Source: Bursaphelenchus xylophilus | Taxonomy: Eukaryota > Nematoda > Chromadorea > Rhabditida > Aphelenchoididae | Length of the DNA: 64,000 nucleotides | Direction of reading: 5' to 3' | Assembly: GCA_904066235.2 (NCBI GenBank) | Contig: CAJFCV020000004.1 | Location: forward strand, 6,138,001-6,202,000 | Shown: positions 44,601 through 59,600 of the stretch, in pieces | Layout: each line of letters starts with the position of its first letter | Numbering within the stretch: position 1 is the first letter of the stretch | Notes under the pieces: generated by a model | The model's input: only the letters and a program-made list of their open reading frames with translations | Told to the model about the DNA's origin: nothing | Database searches by the model: none | Made by a program: the position numbers and the translations under genes

Positions 44601-47600
44601 ATGGCAAAAGCCAAAAATATAAAATATTTTTTTCGACCGATCCTGATGGAAAAAAATAAATCGATTTTTTTATGTACTGCATTCTTCAAATCAGGGCTTC
44701 AAAGTGATGTATTTGTCGTAACTTATTGAGTTATTCAGCGATTGTTGGTTCCACACTCTTTTGCGCCGCCCTGTAATGTATTTTTTCCATTAACATACAG
44801 CTTAATAATCTTAACATACCTGCAGTTAAATATCTGTATAAACGGACAATCGAAACAATTCCAAAACGTCGTCTCAACCGGTAGCCTCTACTAAAAAGGA
44901 TCAGAATGGGGCACCGAAACAATCTTTGAGGAGGGCTTCTCGAGTCTCAGAGATCGATGAAGCCGGCCCCTCAACGCCGACTTCGCCCGGCTCTTCTTCC
45001 GCCTCAACATCTCGCAGGGGATCGGGGGTTCGATCGACCAGATATGAGACAGTCGATGGCCACACAATCCTTCCCGATGGCCGGAAATTGTCTCATATCC
45101 ATTCCTTTATTCTAAGCAAATTGCCCGGAGGAGAGGCCAAGGAGAAGTTTTTGCGGGAATTAATCGACTTCGACACTCGACAGGGTGCTGAGAACGGTGT
45201 CGTTGGCCCTCAGAAGTTTGCTCTTCGAAAAACCAGTACAGCGGTTAGTGGGTCTTTTTTGTTGAATTAACGGGGGGTGGGGGGCGTATGAGGCCAAACA
45301 TTTGCCTGACGCAATTCAGCGGAGATTGAGATGACCTCATGAACTGCTGTGTGATGTGTTGCTTCTTATGATTGGTAGGGATCACGAGGACTGTGTGTCA
45401 GTAATTGACCTGGGGAGATTCAATTTCATATAACAATTGAAGTTGGAGATCTTTGTTTGTTTTTTTTCTGCTTCCAAGTACATCAACAGGGATGGAGCGG
45501 GTGAAATTAAAACTGAGACTTAAAACTAGATGCCGTAATTCGATGAACTGGGACATAGGGTCTGATTAGAACGGGCGATTATTTGTTTGTAGTGGTTTTT
45601 TATGAACACCGGGGTCATGGTGTCACTTAGTCTGCGGTCCTTGACTTGAGGGTTGCAAGCAGAGAACATTGGTAAGCCCCCGCGCAATCCTCCTTCATCT
45701 CGATCTCTCGGGATTTTGAAGACGTTTCCAGTCATATCCCCGGCTTACATAAGAATTACCCGTCCGTTCCGAATTCTTGAATTAATTTATTGACAAACAG
45801 CCGCTCTGGCCCTTAATGATATTTTAGCAACTGTTTAAAAAGATCTCCTATCCTTAATTTGTTTTGATTTTGTTTTTTTTTCGAGTTTCCAGTCCACTTC
45901 TCTGCTTGAGTTTCTTCCAACTTATCCTACTATGTACTAATAATAATGGTGTTTGGAAGTAAAAGGTCAAAGAAAAAACTGGATGAGGTGTTTATTTTTA
46001 GATTAGCTGTTCAAAGTTCCTTAGAGTTGAGAGTAGCATTTTGAAAGTTTTTTTTGGTTTAATCTTTTTTAAGTCACAATACCATGATGATTTTTAGGGG
46101 TTTCGAATGCTTCTCTTACTTCCTCTTACCTCTTTTAGGTTGGAGATGAACTTCCGGAATCTGGACTTAAGATCAGCGCCGAAAGACGGAGGGAATTACT
46201 AAAATTCTCTGGCCAAAACTCACAAGCTGACGGTGATTCTGATGATGAAGTTACAGAATCGATCTCAGAATTGCCTTCTTTCTCCAAGAAAAGTGGGGGA
46301 ACCGTCCCTGGAACACCCACTCAGGTTCGAGAGATGTCGAGGATAAAATAACTCAGATGTATGCCGTGTCTAACAGTGTTGAACTATCATTCTGTTCGTT
46401 TTTACCATGTCCTGTTTATCCTGTTCAAGTCAAGTGTTTCTTTTAGAGTTCCAAGTCGTCCATGTCCATGTCTTCTACGGTGAGTCTAATGTTGAATTTT
46501 AAATGTGTCATTAGAAGATAAATGGCGACGGGAATGAGCCGAAGAAGAAAGTGGTGAAGAGAAGAGTGGTCAAGAAGAAGGAGGCGACGACAGCAGAGGC
46601 AACCAGCTCTTCTGCTGAGGCAAAACCTCCCAAGAAGGTTGTGTTTCCGTTTGAATTTATGTCAGAGTGAACATTCATCCTTAAATGTAACTTATCTTTA
46701 TCCTAATTGCAGGAAAATGGAATGCCATTCTTGCAAGTTGGTCGGAAAGACAGTACTGGGCTCGATGACAGGGTTAGTTAATGTCTAAACAATATTTTTT
46801 GCCTTGCTGAGTCCATATCCTTACTTGTAAACCTGTTCTCCCCTCATTACCTTTATGTCCTGGAATGTTTTTTTCCCATTCGATGGATTATGACGTCCAA
46901 AAATTTTTTAGAATTCCAAAAAAACTCTTCAAGGGCAACAAGTCGGGAAAAAAGCAACAACTGAGCGGAAGCCTTCGGGCACTGACTTGCGAAAATCTTC
47001 GACAGGGGTGTCCCGGGTACTTTTTTCTGTCTTTTATACTGTCTAGATGCCTCCCAATTCCTGCATTTAACTCTTACAAAAGTATTGTTTTTTAGCGAAG
47101 AAGTAGTGTCGATATGCGAAGGGAATCATTGGCCGAAATCTTGGACAAACCGAGCACTCCGTTAAAACCAATTGGAGGTGAGGGAACACCGGCTAGAATT
47201 TTAGAGATCCCGGAATCTGTTACCGTTGTTGAAAGTAAGTGTGATGCGGTAAGATCTAATATTCAGATGAAACGGCAATCCTCAAGTGCCGGATCGAAGG
47301 TAATCCAGCGCCTACAGTGGTGTGGAAGAAAGGAAATCGCGAGATCCCCAGTGCCGGACGATCAAAACATCTTACGGATGGAGATCTCGGCCAGGTGTCG
47401 CTGGTAATCGGAAAATGTAAACCCCCGGATGAGGGAGATTACACTCTCATTGTTCGGAATACTCATGGTGCTGATTCTGTCGATGCCAAACTTCTCGTTA
47501 CTTCTGAGTCCGGACTTGACTTCAGGGCTATGCTCAAACGACGGTTGGTTTTGGAGTTACATTATAAATATTGCAAAAAATATTAACTCAAAAATTATTT

Positions 47601-50600
47601 TTTAGAGGAACAAATGTACAAGATAAATCAGAAGCTGACGATAAGCCGAAAAGCGAAGCCGAAAGGCGTCAGTCGTTGTTCCCCGGAAAGAAACCGGAGA
47701 AATGGGAGACCCCGTTGCCAACCACCACCAAGTTCCAACAACAAGTTGACAAGATTGCTGAACTCAAATGTGTTTATTCAAGACCAAATGCAAAAATCCG
47801 TTGGTATAAAGACAACAAAGAGGTCTTCTCAGGAGGTCTCAAATACAGAATACTTATTGACAAGGCCAACATTACGTTGGTCATCAACAATCCAGACGTA
47901 GATGACAGTGGAAAGTATACGTGCGAGGCAAATGGAATCAAAACAAACTCACAAGTCACTGTTGAAGGTGAGAATCATTCTGAATTTGGTACTAATTTCA
48001 AAATTTTAGAGCCTCCAATTAAGTACGTATTCTTGAATCCCCTACCCAACACCCAGGAAATCTACCGAACCAAACAAGCGGCCCTTACTTGTAAGGTAAA
48101 CAGCGCCAGAGCCCCATTAGTATGGTATAGAAATGGAGAGCCGATCAAGGAAGATGACAAAAGATATAAGATAGAGAAAGATGCCGTCGGTCGCTTCACT
48201 ATCACAATCAAGAAGGTCGAGCAGGAAGATCAAGGTCAATGGTTGGCCAAGATCAGCGACGAAGTTCTTTCCAAGTGCCAAGTTTATGTTGAAGAACCCA
48301 GGGAAACATTTGTCGTTCCATTGAAATCCCAAAGAGCCAATGAGAAGGAAGATGCGGCTTTCGAATGTGATGTTAATGACAAAGAAGCGAAGGTTGAATG
48401 GTGGCATGATGGAATTAAGATTACAATTGACGGAAAAAGATTTAAAACTGAGAGCCACAACCGAAAACGGCGTTTATTCATCAAAGGATGCCGGATCGAA
48501 GACCATGGTGAATACAAATGTACAACTAAAGATGATAAGACTATGGCGCAGCTGATTGTGGAAGGTAAGGTGCAATGAATATGGTGTAGCTATGTGGTTT
48601 TAGCGCTGAACAAGTTCATTACTCCCTTGACAGATGCTGAGGTCATAGAACGGGACGACGTTGAATTGAAATGTGAGACCAAAGACACAAAGACACCAGG
48701 TATCTGGTCACGGAATGGTCGGATGATCAGTTCCATGCCTGGAGGAAAGTTCGAAACTCAATCAAGGTCTGGCCAACATTCCATGAAAATCTCCAAAATT
48801 GAGATGAATGAAGCCGACATATACGAGATTGATGTCGGCGGCATGAAGGGATCTTGCCGGGTTACTGTACTTGAAGCTGAAAAGAAGCCGGTTATCAATT
48901 GGAAGCAACAAAAGATTGAATGTGAAGCCGGAAAGGAGAAGAAAATCAAAATTCCCTTTTCGGTTAAGGGAACAAGACGCGGAGATCCAAAACCCGTCCT
49001 ATTGCGCAATGGAAAACCCGTGGATTTGAAGAAACTCAAAGGTCAAGTTGAAGTGGTAATCAATGGTGATGTTGCTGAGATCATCTTCAAAGACCCCAAG
49101 CAGGCGGATGCGGGAAAATGGACTCTTGAGTTAACTAATTCTGGAGGTTCGGCCATTGCTCCATTTGAATTGTCGGTCAAGGATGTCCCTAAGCAACCCA
49201 AGGGTCCTTTGGAAACAACTGATGTCACTGCTGAAAGTTGCAAACTGAAATGGAAACCGGCTGATCCTGATGAGAACTGCCCGACCCGTGGTTATGTGGT
49301 TGAAGTTCAAGAAGGACGTTCAGGTCAATGGAAGAAGATCGGCGATACCAAAGTCACCGAGTTCCAAGTGCGAGATCTGAAAGAACATGGAGAATATAAA
49401 TTCAGAGTGAAAGCCGTCAATGAAATCGGAGAATCTGATCCTTTGACTGGAGAGACTATTCTGGCCAAAAATCCTTACAGTAAGTTCCGTTTTTGGATTT
49501 AAATGGCTTGTTTTAGATGTACCTGGAAAGCCTCGGGCCATGGAAGCCACAGATATCAGCGCGGACAGTCTTACTCTCCAATGGAAGCCTCCAGAGGATG
49601 ATGGAGGGGCTCCCGTTGAGAGTTATATCGTTGAGCGAAGAGATAAATCTGATAAGGAATGGAACGTTGTTGGCCAGGTCCCGGCAGAAGGAAGCGGTCC
49701 TCAACAGATTGTAGATGACAAAGTTGTGGAAGGAAAGGAATACTATTACAGAGTGAAGGCTGTTAACAAGGCTGGGCCTGGAGATCCGTGCGATCATGGG
49801 CGCTCACACAAGATTAAGGCCAAGCCTAGTAAGTATAATTTAGCTGAACTATACATTCAATTAAGGTGAACCAAGATTCACCCAAGGTGGAATCAAAGAT
49901 CAAAGACTCAAAGTTGGTGAGACTATCAAGTATGAAGTCCCCATCGCTGGAGAACCTCTTCCTACTGTATCTTGGACCGTTAATGGAAAACCATTAAAAG
50001 CACAAGGGCGTGTGAAGATAACTACGGAGAAAGGAAAAACTATTTTGAAAATCGAAAATGCCGAACGGGGAGATTCGGGTCAATTTACTATCACACTCAA
50101 GAATCCCAGTGGACAATGCGATTCGTCTGCCAAGGTTACTGTAGTTGGTCGTCCGAGTGCTCCCAAAGGGCCACTGGGGATTACTGATATCAACGCAGAA
50201 GGAGCAACCATCTCTTGGAATCCTCCAGATGATGATGGAGGAGAACCTCTTGAGGAATATGTCGTTGAAGCTCAGGATGTGGATGAGAAGGGAAAGTTTG
50301 TGGTTGTTGGCAAAGTCCCTGCTGGAACGACAGAACTTAAAGTGAAAGGACTCAAAGACAAAGGAAACTACAAGTTCAGGGTGAAGGCCGTCAACAAGGA
50401 AGGAGAATCCGATCCTCTGCAGTCAGACAAACATGTGCAGATCAAGGATCCATGGGATCCTCCAGGAAAACCAGGTCGTCCTCATGTTACCGATGTTGAT
50501 TCCAATCAAGTCAGTTTGGAATGGGATCCACCACAAAAAGACGGAGGAGCTCCAGTCGATGAATATATAATTGAGGTCAGAGATCCCCTCACTAAAGATT

Positions 50601-53600
50601 GGAATAAAATTGCAACTTCCAAGACGCCCAATGCCACCATTACCGGACTTACGGAAGGAAAAGATTACCAGTTCCGAGTGAAGGCAGTTAACAAGGCCGG
50701 ACCAGGCCAGCCCAGCGAGCCTTGTGAAAAGGTTCGGACCGAGCCCAAATACGGTATGTGGATTATATTTATGTCTACTTTTTTATATTGGCAATCCTAA
50801 CCATACATTTTTAGTACCCGCTTGGTTGAATCACGATGACATAAAGAGTATTGTTGTGAAGGCCGGACAAACTGCACGATGGAATGTGAAGATCGGAGGT
50901 CGTCCACCTCCAGAAGTCAAGTGGTTCAAGAATGACCAACAACTTGAGCTCACTGCGACCTTACAGATCGATACGAAAAAGAATGAACACACCATTCTCT
51001 GCATTCCTTCAACAGTCAGAGGTGACCGAGGAAAATACAAACTTGAGGTGAAGAATTCTCATGGTCAAGATACAGAATCGGCCGATTTGAATGTCTTGGA
51101 CCGACCATCGAAGCCACGAGGTCCGTTAGAAGTGTCGAATGTAGTTGAAGATGGATGTGATCTCTCATGGAAGCCTCCAGAAGATGATGGGGGCGAACCC
51201 ATCGAGTTCTATGAGGTCGAGAAATTGGACACTGAGACTGGCAAATGGGTCCCTTGTGCTAAAGTGAAGGATACAAATGCCCAGATCAAGGGTCTCAAGA
51301 AGGGGCAGCAGTATCAGTTCAGAGTTAAGGCCGTTAATAAGGAAGGAGCTTCCGACCCGTTAGTTACAGAGAACGCCACCACAGCCAAGAATCCCTATGA
51401 TGAACCTAGTAAATGCGGGGCTCCAGATATTGTGGACTGGGACACCGATCACATGGACTTAGAATGGGATCCACCAGCCAACGTAAGCATGAAATGGTTT
51501 TGTAAAACACAATATATTTAGGACGGTGGTGCTCCAATCGAGAATTATATAATCGAAAAGAAAGGAAAACACGACAGAGATTGGAAGGAATGTGCTAAAG
51601 TTGGGCCGGAGACTAAAGGAACTGTCCATGGTCTAAAGGAAGGTGAAGAATATCAATTCCGGGTTAGGGCCGTGAACAAAGCTGGCCCCGGAGAACCATC
51701 AGATCCCAGCAGAAAGCAGGTGGCCAAGGCAAGAAACTGTAAGTTGTTGGGGTTGATATCCGAGGTAGATTTAGTGAGTCCAAAGATCGATAGATCGGCA
51801 ATGAAAGAGGTGACCATCAAGGTTGGCCAAAACTTTGAGTTCAACGTCCCCGTCCAAGGAGAACCTCCACCGACTTATGTGTGGACTTTCAACGACAAGG
51901 AACTCAAGACTGAAGACAAAATCAGAATTGTTAACGAGGATTATAAGACTTCATTTACACTCAGAAATGCAACCCGCGAACATGATGGTAAATACGTCCT
52001 CACAGCTACCAACCAGAATGGAGTGGATACTAATGGGGTCATCGTTCATGTCCTTGGCAAGCCCACACCACCAGGAGGACCATTGGAAGTCACCGATGTA
52101 TTCGAAGACAACGTTACACTTGGCTGGAAACCTCCAGAGGACGACGGAGGAGTGCCCATTGACTCATACGAGGTTGAGAAAATGGATCTGGCTACAGGAA
52201 GATGGGTACCTTGTGGTCGAGTTGATGGAAATCAGACTTCGATCAAAGTGGGAAGTCTCCAGGCTGGTCATCAATATCAATTCCGTGTCCGTGCTGTCAA
52301 CAAAGAAGGAGAGTCTGATCCCCTCACAACCAAGGATCCCACCCTCGCCAAGAATCCTTATGATGCCCCGGGCAAGATGGACAAGCCTGATGTTGTTGAT
52401 TGGGACAAAGATCATGTAGATCTCGAGTGGAAACCACCAGCCAGTGATGGAGGGGCTCCAATAGAGGAGTATGTAATTGAAAAGGTCAGTTTGTTTATCC
52501 ACTCTGACTTGAATCTGGGGTTATTTGTTGTTTCAGAAAGACAGCGGTGGTCGTTGGGTTGAAGCTGAAAGGGTTCCAGTCGGTACCACAAAAGCAACTG
52601 TTGGTGGTCTGACCCCTGGAGAGGAATATCAATTCAGAATTGCAGCCAAGAACAAGGGCGGCATTGGTGAATTCTCAGATCCGTCTAATAGCGTTATTGC
52701 CAAACCCAGGAATCGTAAGCTTGAGGGTATAATTTACTTAGACTTTGTTTAGTTGCTCCGCATATTCACCGAGAAGATCTTGAGGATACTGTAATCAAGG
52801 TGGGAGGTCAAGTGAAATTCAATGTCAACATTGATGGTGAGCCAGCTCCGTCTGTAACGTGGACTTTCAACGGAAATACTCCTGAAGGTGTAGACATTGA
52901 TGACGTCGATTACCTTTCCAAATTTGTTCTTGGAAAAGCGACTAGAAAACAAACCGGGTCTTATACAATTACTGCTACCAACGTGAACGGAACTGACTCC
53001 GTAACTGTGAAGATTACTGTAAAAGGCCGTCCGTCGAAGCCAAGGGGACCCATCAAAGTGTCTGATGTCCATGCCGATCATATGAATTTGGCCTGGGAAC
53101 CTCCAGAAGATGATGGGGGAGAACCCATCGATCATTATGAAATCGAGAGAATGGACACAAGAGACGGAATCTGGCTTCCGGTGGGTAAATCAAATGACAC
53201 CAACTTCGTGGCGGATGGATTAAACAAGGGATCCCACTATCAGTTCAGAGTCAGGGCTGTCAATACCGAAGGAAAATCGGATCCTTTGGAGACAGAGGAA
53301 GCCATCGAGGCCAAGAATCCATTTGAAAGACCAGACAAACCAGGAGCTCCAGAACCAACGGATTGGGACTCTGATCACGTCGATCTGAAATGGGAGCCTC
53401 CAGCCAGTGATGGTGGAGCCCCGATTGAAGAGTATCAGATAGAAAAGAGAACTAAGTACGGCCGATGGGAGCCTGCCATCAGTGTCCCCGGTGATGTTAC
53501 CAATGCGACCGTACCTGATCTCACTGCTGGAGAGGAATATGAATTCAGAGTTGTGGCAGTGAATAAAGGAGGACCATCAGACCCATCTGATCCATGCAGA

Positions 53601-56600
53601 CCTATCATTGCTAAGCCAAGGAATTGTAAGTAGAGTGTAATAATTGGTAATCGCTTTTCAGTGGCTCCCAAGATTGAACCATTGGAAGATGTTGTCTTAA
53701 AGGCTGGTCAGATGATTGCTTTCGACACTGATGTTCATGGAGAACCCCCAGCTGAAGTCACCTGGTTCTATCCAAACGGAGCAGAAATCCATTCCGGCGG
53801 CCGAGTGAAACTCGAGAATACAGACTATCACACCAAACTCCAGATTCGTGGAACAGAAAGAGACAATAGCGGGACATACACAGTGAAGGCTTCTAACGTC
53901 AATGGAAGTGACTCGGTCACCGTCAAGGTTACGATTGTTGGGAAGCCTTCAGCTCCCGAAGGCCCGTTGAATGTGACGGATATTCATGCGGACCGTGTTA
54001 CTCTCGATTGGAAACCTCCCGCAGATGACGGTGGTATTCCTCTTGAGGGATACAATATTGAGAAGTTCGATACCTCAACAGGAAGATGGGTCCCTGCTGG
54101 AAAAGTTGGACCTGACGAAACCAAAGCCACAGTCGAGGGACTCATTCAAGGACATGAATATAAATTCAGAGTATCCGCGGTTAATGCTGAAGGAGAGTCA
54201 GAGCCTCTTGAGACAGAAAACAAGATTACGGCCAAGGAACCATGGGATCCACCAGGAAAAACTGGAAAACCCGAGGTCACGGATTGGGACAAGGATCATG
54301 CCGATCTCAAATGGACCCCTCCAACTGATGATGGAGGTGCTCCAGTAGAGGAATATATTGTTGAAATGAAAGAGAAGTTCTCCCCGAACTGGAAGCCTGT
54401 TCTCACCGTTCCGGCCGATCAGACAACAGCTACTGTCGATGGATTGACTGAAGGAGATCAATATGAATTCAGAATTGTTGCCAAGAATAAGGCCGGGAAA
54501 GGCCAACCATCCGATCCTTCTGATATGATTACCGCCAAGGCCAGAAATGTTCCACCTCTGATCGATAGAAACTCGATTCAGGAGATCAGAATCCGAGCAG
54601 GCCAAAATGTTCACTTGGATATTCCCGTCAGTGGAGAGTCGCCGCCCACAATCCAATGGGACTTCGAGGGAAAACCAATTACGGATGATGAGAGAATTAA
54701 GGTCAACAATGAAGAAGACAATCGAACAAAGTTTACGATCAAGCGTGCTTTGAGAAGCGACACCGGTACCTACAACATCGTCGCCAAAAATGACAGCGGA
54801 ACAGATCGTGCTGAAGTCAACGTGATTGTTCTTGACCGGCCCGGTGATCCTCGAGGACCTTTGAATATAACTGGTGTTTACAAGAATGGATGCAATCTTG
54901 ACTGGAAACCGCCAGAAGATGATGGAGGGGCTGACATAACCCATTACGTCGTTGAGAAGCAAGATGCCTCAACCGGGCGATGGACTGTTTGCGGCGAACC
55001 TGCCGATACCAAGTTTGAGGTTACCGATCTGACCCCTGGCCATGAATACAAATTCAGAGTAAAGGCTGTAAACAGATATGGAGAGTCGGATCCATTAGAT
55101 GCCCTTAAATCAATCATCGCCAAAGATCCATTCGACACCGCCGATAGACCAGGTACCCCAGACATTGTTGATTGGGATAAGGACCATGCTGACCTGCAAT
55201 GGACACCACCTCAAGATGATGGCGGAGCCCCAGTCGAGACCTATGTTATCGAGAAGAAGATGGGAAACGGAGATTGGGAGTACGCTACAGAAGTCCCTGC
55301 CGATAAGACCAACGCTACCGTCGACGGTCTCATTGAAGGAAAACAATATCAATTCAGAGTGAAAGCCGTCAACAAGGCTGGCGAATCTGCACCATCTGAT
55401 CCTAGTAGAACATTGTTGGCCAAGTCCAGAAGAGTCCCGCCAAAAATTGATAGAACAATGTTGGGAGATTTAAAGGTCAAAAAGGATGCTTTTGTCGACT
55501 TCAATGTGAATGTCGAAGGGGAACCTGCCCCCAAGATCCAGTGGTTCATCAACGATGTTCTCCTTTCTACCGCTGATCGCGTTAAAGTCGATAATTCTTT
55601 GGATAATAACACCAAACTGAAGATTCGGGCCGCCGAGAGAGGCGACAGTGGAGTTTACAAGATCGTGGCCACAAATGATCACGGAAAAGACGTAGCCGAA
55701 GTTAATGTCGTCATCTTGGATGTACCAGGGCAACCTCGGGCCATCAATGCCAACGATGTTACTAAGGAAAGTGCCACTTTAACTTGGCATGCTCCAACTG
55801 ATGATGGGGGATCTCCGATTTCTCATTACGTTCTAGAAAAACAAGAAGATGGTGGGCGTTGGGTCCCGGTAAGTCGATTAAAATAATGATTAATATATAT
55901 TCAATTAGTGCGGTGAAACTCCTGATACCCAGTTGCGAGTGAATCGACTAAATGAAGGTCATGAATACAAGTTCCGAGTGAAGGCAGTTAATCGACAAGG
56001 AGAGTCAAAACCGGTGGAAACAGATACACCGATCATTGCCAAGAATCCCTGGACCGAGCCTGGAAAACCGCAGGATGTTCAAGTGGTTGATTGGGACAAG
56101 GATCATATGGATTTGGAATGGAAACCACCAATCAACGATGGAGGAGCACCAATCCAAGAATACATTATTGAGAAGAAGGACAAATTCGGAGACTGGACAC
56201 CTTGCGCAACAGTCCCTGGAAACCAAACAAAGGGAACTGCCAGTGGGTTGATTGCTGGGCAAGAGTATCAGTTCCGTGTTAAGGCTGTTAACAAAGCCGG
56301 GCCGGGAGAACCGTCCGACCCAACCGATCCCAAAATTGCCAAGCCAAGAAAATGTAAGTCCGATCTTTTTATAATCAATGCATCTAGTGGCTCCAAAACT
56401 AAATATTGCCGGACTGATTGACCAACGTGTCCGGGCTGGTCAACCAATTCATCTTGATATCACCTTCGAAGGAGAACCGCCACCGACCGTCACCTGGAAG
56501 GTTAATGAAAAGGAGTTGACAACTTCTAGCAGAATCGAAGTGTTGGCCAAGGATCAATTCTCTGAAGTCACCATTCCATCATCTGTCAGGTCCGACACTG

Positions 56601-59600
56601 GCTCCTACTCCATCGTCGTCCAAAACGAATATGGAATTGACACTGCCAAGTGTACAGTTACTGTATTGGATGTCCCCACTCCACCAGAAGGACCACTGAA
56701 ACCAAGCAACATCCATAAAGAGGGTTGCAATCTATCGTGGAGACCACCAGCTGACAATGGCGGATCAGAGATCGTTGCTTATGTGGTGGAGAAGCTTGAT
56801 ACTAGTCGAGGAACATGGCAAGAAGTTGGTCAATTCCCTGATTGCGAAGCTAAAGTCACCAAACTTACCCCTAACAGGAACTATTTGTTCAGGGTAAAGG
56901 CTGTAAATCTTCTAGGGGAATCTAAGCCTTTAGAGAGTACTGATGAAATCACTGCCAAAAATCAATTCGGTACGTGAATGTTTAAATTAAGGTTTTTAGA
57001 GTATCGATTATTACATGACGTCACTATTTTCAGATATTCCTGACCCACCGTCTGCCCCAGAAATTGTCGATTGGGACGAAGGCCGTATCGATCTCGCATG
57101 GAAGCCACCAGCCAATGACGGAGGAGCTCCGATTAAACATTACGTCATCGAGAAGCGTGAAAAGGGATCTCCCAACTGGCTTAATTGCGGAAACACTCCT
57201 GGAACATCGATGTCCGTAACTGGGCTTAAACCTGGAGTTGAATACGAGTTTCGAGTTACTGCAGTCAACGATGCCGGGCCTTCCGATCCATCTGATCCTT
57301 CTCGGTCCCAGGCAGCCAAAGCAAGATACCTGAAACCCCGTATCTTAACCGCCAACAGGAAACAAAAAGTTCGTGCTGGAAATGCGTTGACTTTGGACAT
57401 AGACTTCGTTGGAGCGCCAGAGCCAAGTGTTAATTGGCAAGTGCAAGGATTAGGTAGTTTGGCTCCAGAATTACTGGTTGACATCAAACTTGGACATACT
57501 TCTATATTCTTCCCTTCTACTAAACGTCAACACAGTGGAAGTTATCAGCTGAATCTGAAGAATGAGGTCGGGGAAGATGAAGGTGTCTTCGAGATCATTG
57601 TGCAAGATCGCCCGAGTCCCCCGGTTGGTCCTTTGGTTGTTGATGATGTCACCAAAAACTCGTGCACTCTTTCCTGGAGTCCACCTGAAGATGATGGAGG
57701 TGCTGAGATCAGCAATTATGTAGTTGAGAGACGAGAAATCCACAGTGGAACATGGGTGCCAGTCTCCGATTTTGTTGTGGGAACATCTTGTACCGTGAAC
57801 AAGCTGCATGAAGGACATGAGTACGAATTCAGAGTTTCTGCGCAGAATGTCCTCGGGGTCTCTGATCCATTGGTTACTGACAACACCACTATTGCCAAGG
57901 ATGCTTTTGGCACTCCTGGTAAACCAGGAAAGCCAGAAATTACGGATCATGATGTGGATCATATCGACCTCAAATGGGATCCTCCCAGAGATGACGGAGG
58001 AAAGCCAATCAGTCATTATGATATTGAAAGAAGAGATCAGAAAAGTGGTCGGTGGGTGAAGGTCAACACTTCCCCGGTCCATGGAACTACTTTCTCGGAT
58101 ACCCGAGTTCAGAAGGATCATGGGTATGAATACAGAATCGTCGCAGTTAATGATGCTGGTCGAGGTAAACCCTCAGATCCTTCTGATATTGCGTTTGCTA
58201 AACCTAAACGATTAGTGCCAGCCTTTGAATTGGATATTGACGGAAAGGAAGTCAGGGTCAGAGCCGGCGAGCCCCTCGATCTCAACATTCCATATGTTGG
58301 GGCTCCTCAGCCTGAGATTACTTGGACCCGTGAAGGACAGACGGTTGCTGGAGTTAACACAACCTCCGATTTCACACGTCTTTATATCTCCGAGAGCAAG
58401 CGATCCGATACTGGCCAATTCAAGATTGAAGCTGTGAACTCTGAAGGCAGAGCTGAGGCCCGTGTCTTCATCAATGTAATTGATCGGCCTGGACCTCCAG
58501 AAGGACCTGTTACATATCCAGCAACTACAAGAAGAACCGTCACGGTTGCCTGGAAGCCACCGAAGGATGATGGTGGAGCTGAAATCATCGGATACAGAAT
58601 CGAATATCAGGAAGTTGGATCAGCGATTTGGGAAAAGGTTTCCGAAAGTACCACTCTACTCTTCCACACAGTCAGGAACCTTGAGAACGGAAAACAATAC
58701 AAGTTCAGGATCTTCGCTGAGAATGTTGTTGGTCTGAGTACTCCTCTGAATGGCGATCCAGTTACAGCCAAGGATCCGTTTAACCCTCCAGGTGCTCCAT
58801 CAACTCCAGAAGTCACTGGGTACGACACCAACATGGTCGCCCTCAAATGGAATCCTCCCAGAGATGATGGAGGAGCTCCAATTCTTGGGTATGTTGTCGA
58901 GAGATTTGAGAAGAAGGGAGGCGGTGATTGGGCCCCTGTTCCCGGAATGCCCATGGTCAGACTCACTTCCTGTAATGTTACTGGACTGGCGGACGGAGAG
59001 ACCTATCAGTTCCGTGTAAGAGCCGTGAATGCTGCCGGAGAAGGAGCTCCCAGTGGAGGATGTGATCCTGTGACATGTCGACCATTTGTAGAACCTCCAG
59101 ATGCCCCTGATCAACCACGAGTCATGAAGGTGACGAAGAACACAGTGGGTCTAAGCTGGAATCGACCAATTAATGATGGTGGAGCTCCTATTGAGGGTTA
59201 TATTGTCGAAGCAAGAAAGGTTGGAGAATCAGATTGGAGTCGACCAAATGGAGGAAAATTGGTCAGAGGAACACTGTTTACTGTCGAGGATCTTACCGAG
59301 AAAACCGATTACGAATTCAGAGTCATCGCCGTCAACAAAGCAGGCGAATCTGATCCTTCCAGGCCATCGGACTCCGTCTACACACAAGATCAACCCAGCC
59401 GGCCCCTTCTGGATCTCTCTGGCTTGAAGGACATCACTGTCCGGGCTGGAGAAACCATTACTTTTACCATCCCTTACACTGCCGGAAGTGCCAAGCCTAC
59501 AGTTGATGCCTTCAACGCCGGCAAGCCAATCTTTGAAGACGATCGAACTACAATCGAAGTCCAAGATGATAAGATTATATTCACGACTGTCAACTCCAGA

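Larger units (their letters stand above)
43217..44773. mobile_element. 1.56-kb TIR element (TA duplication) containing a second element
   Basis: Ends CCGGGCGGCGCAAAAGAGTG and, inverted, CACTCTTTTGCGCCGCCCTG, flanked by TA at 43215-43216 and 44774-44775. It lacks a recognisable transposase. A separate TIR element (43981-44572) is inserted within it, plus a related fragment around 43385-43440. Confidence 0.75.
41654..44904. other. 3.2-kb intron of unc-22 with nested transposons
   Basis: Between the 33-nt exon at 41621-41653 and the exon at about 44905. The first 1.5 kb shows nothing clear; the rest is the nested element 43217-44773. The acceptor at its 3' end is not obvious, so an additional small exon could be hidden here. 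Confidence 0.5.
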
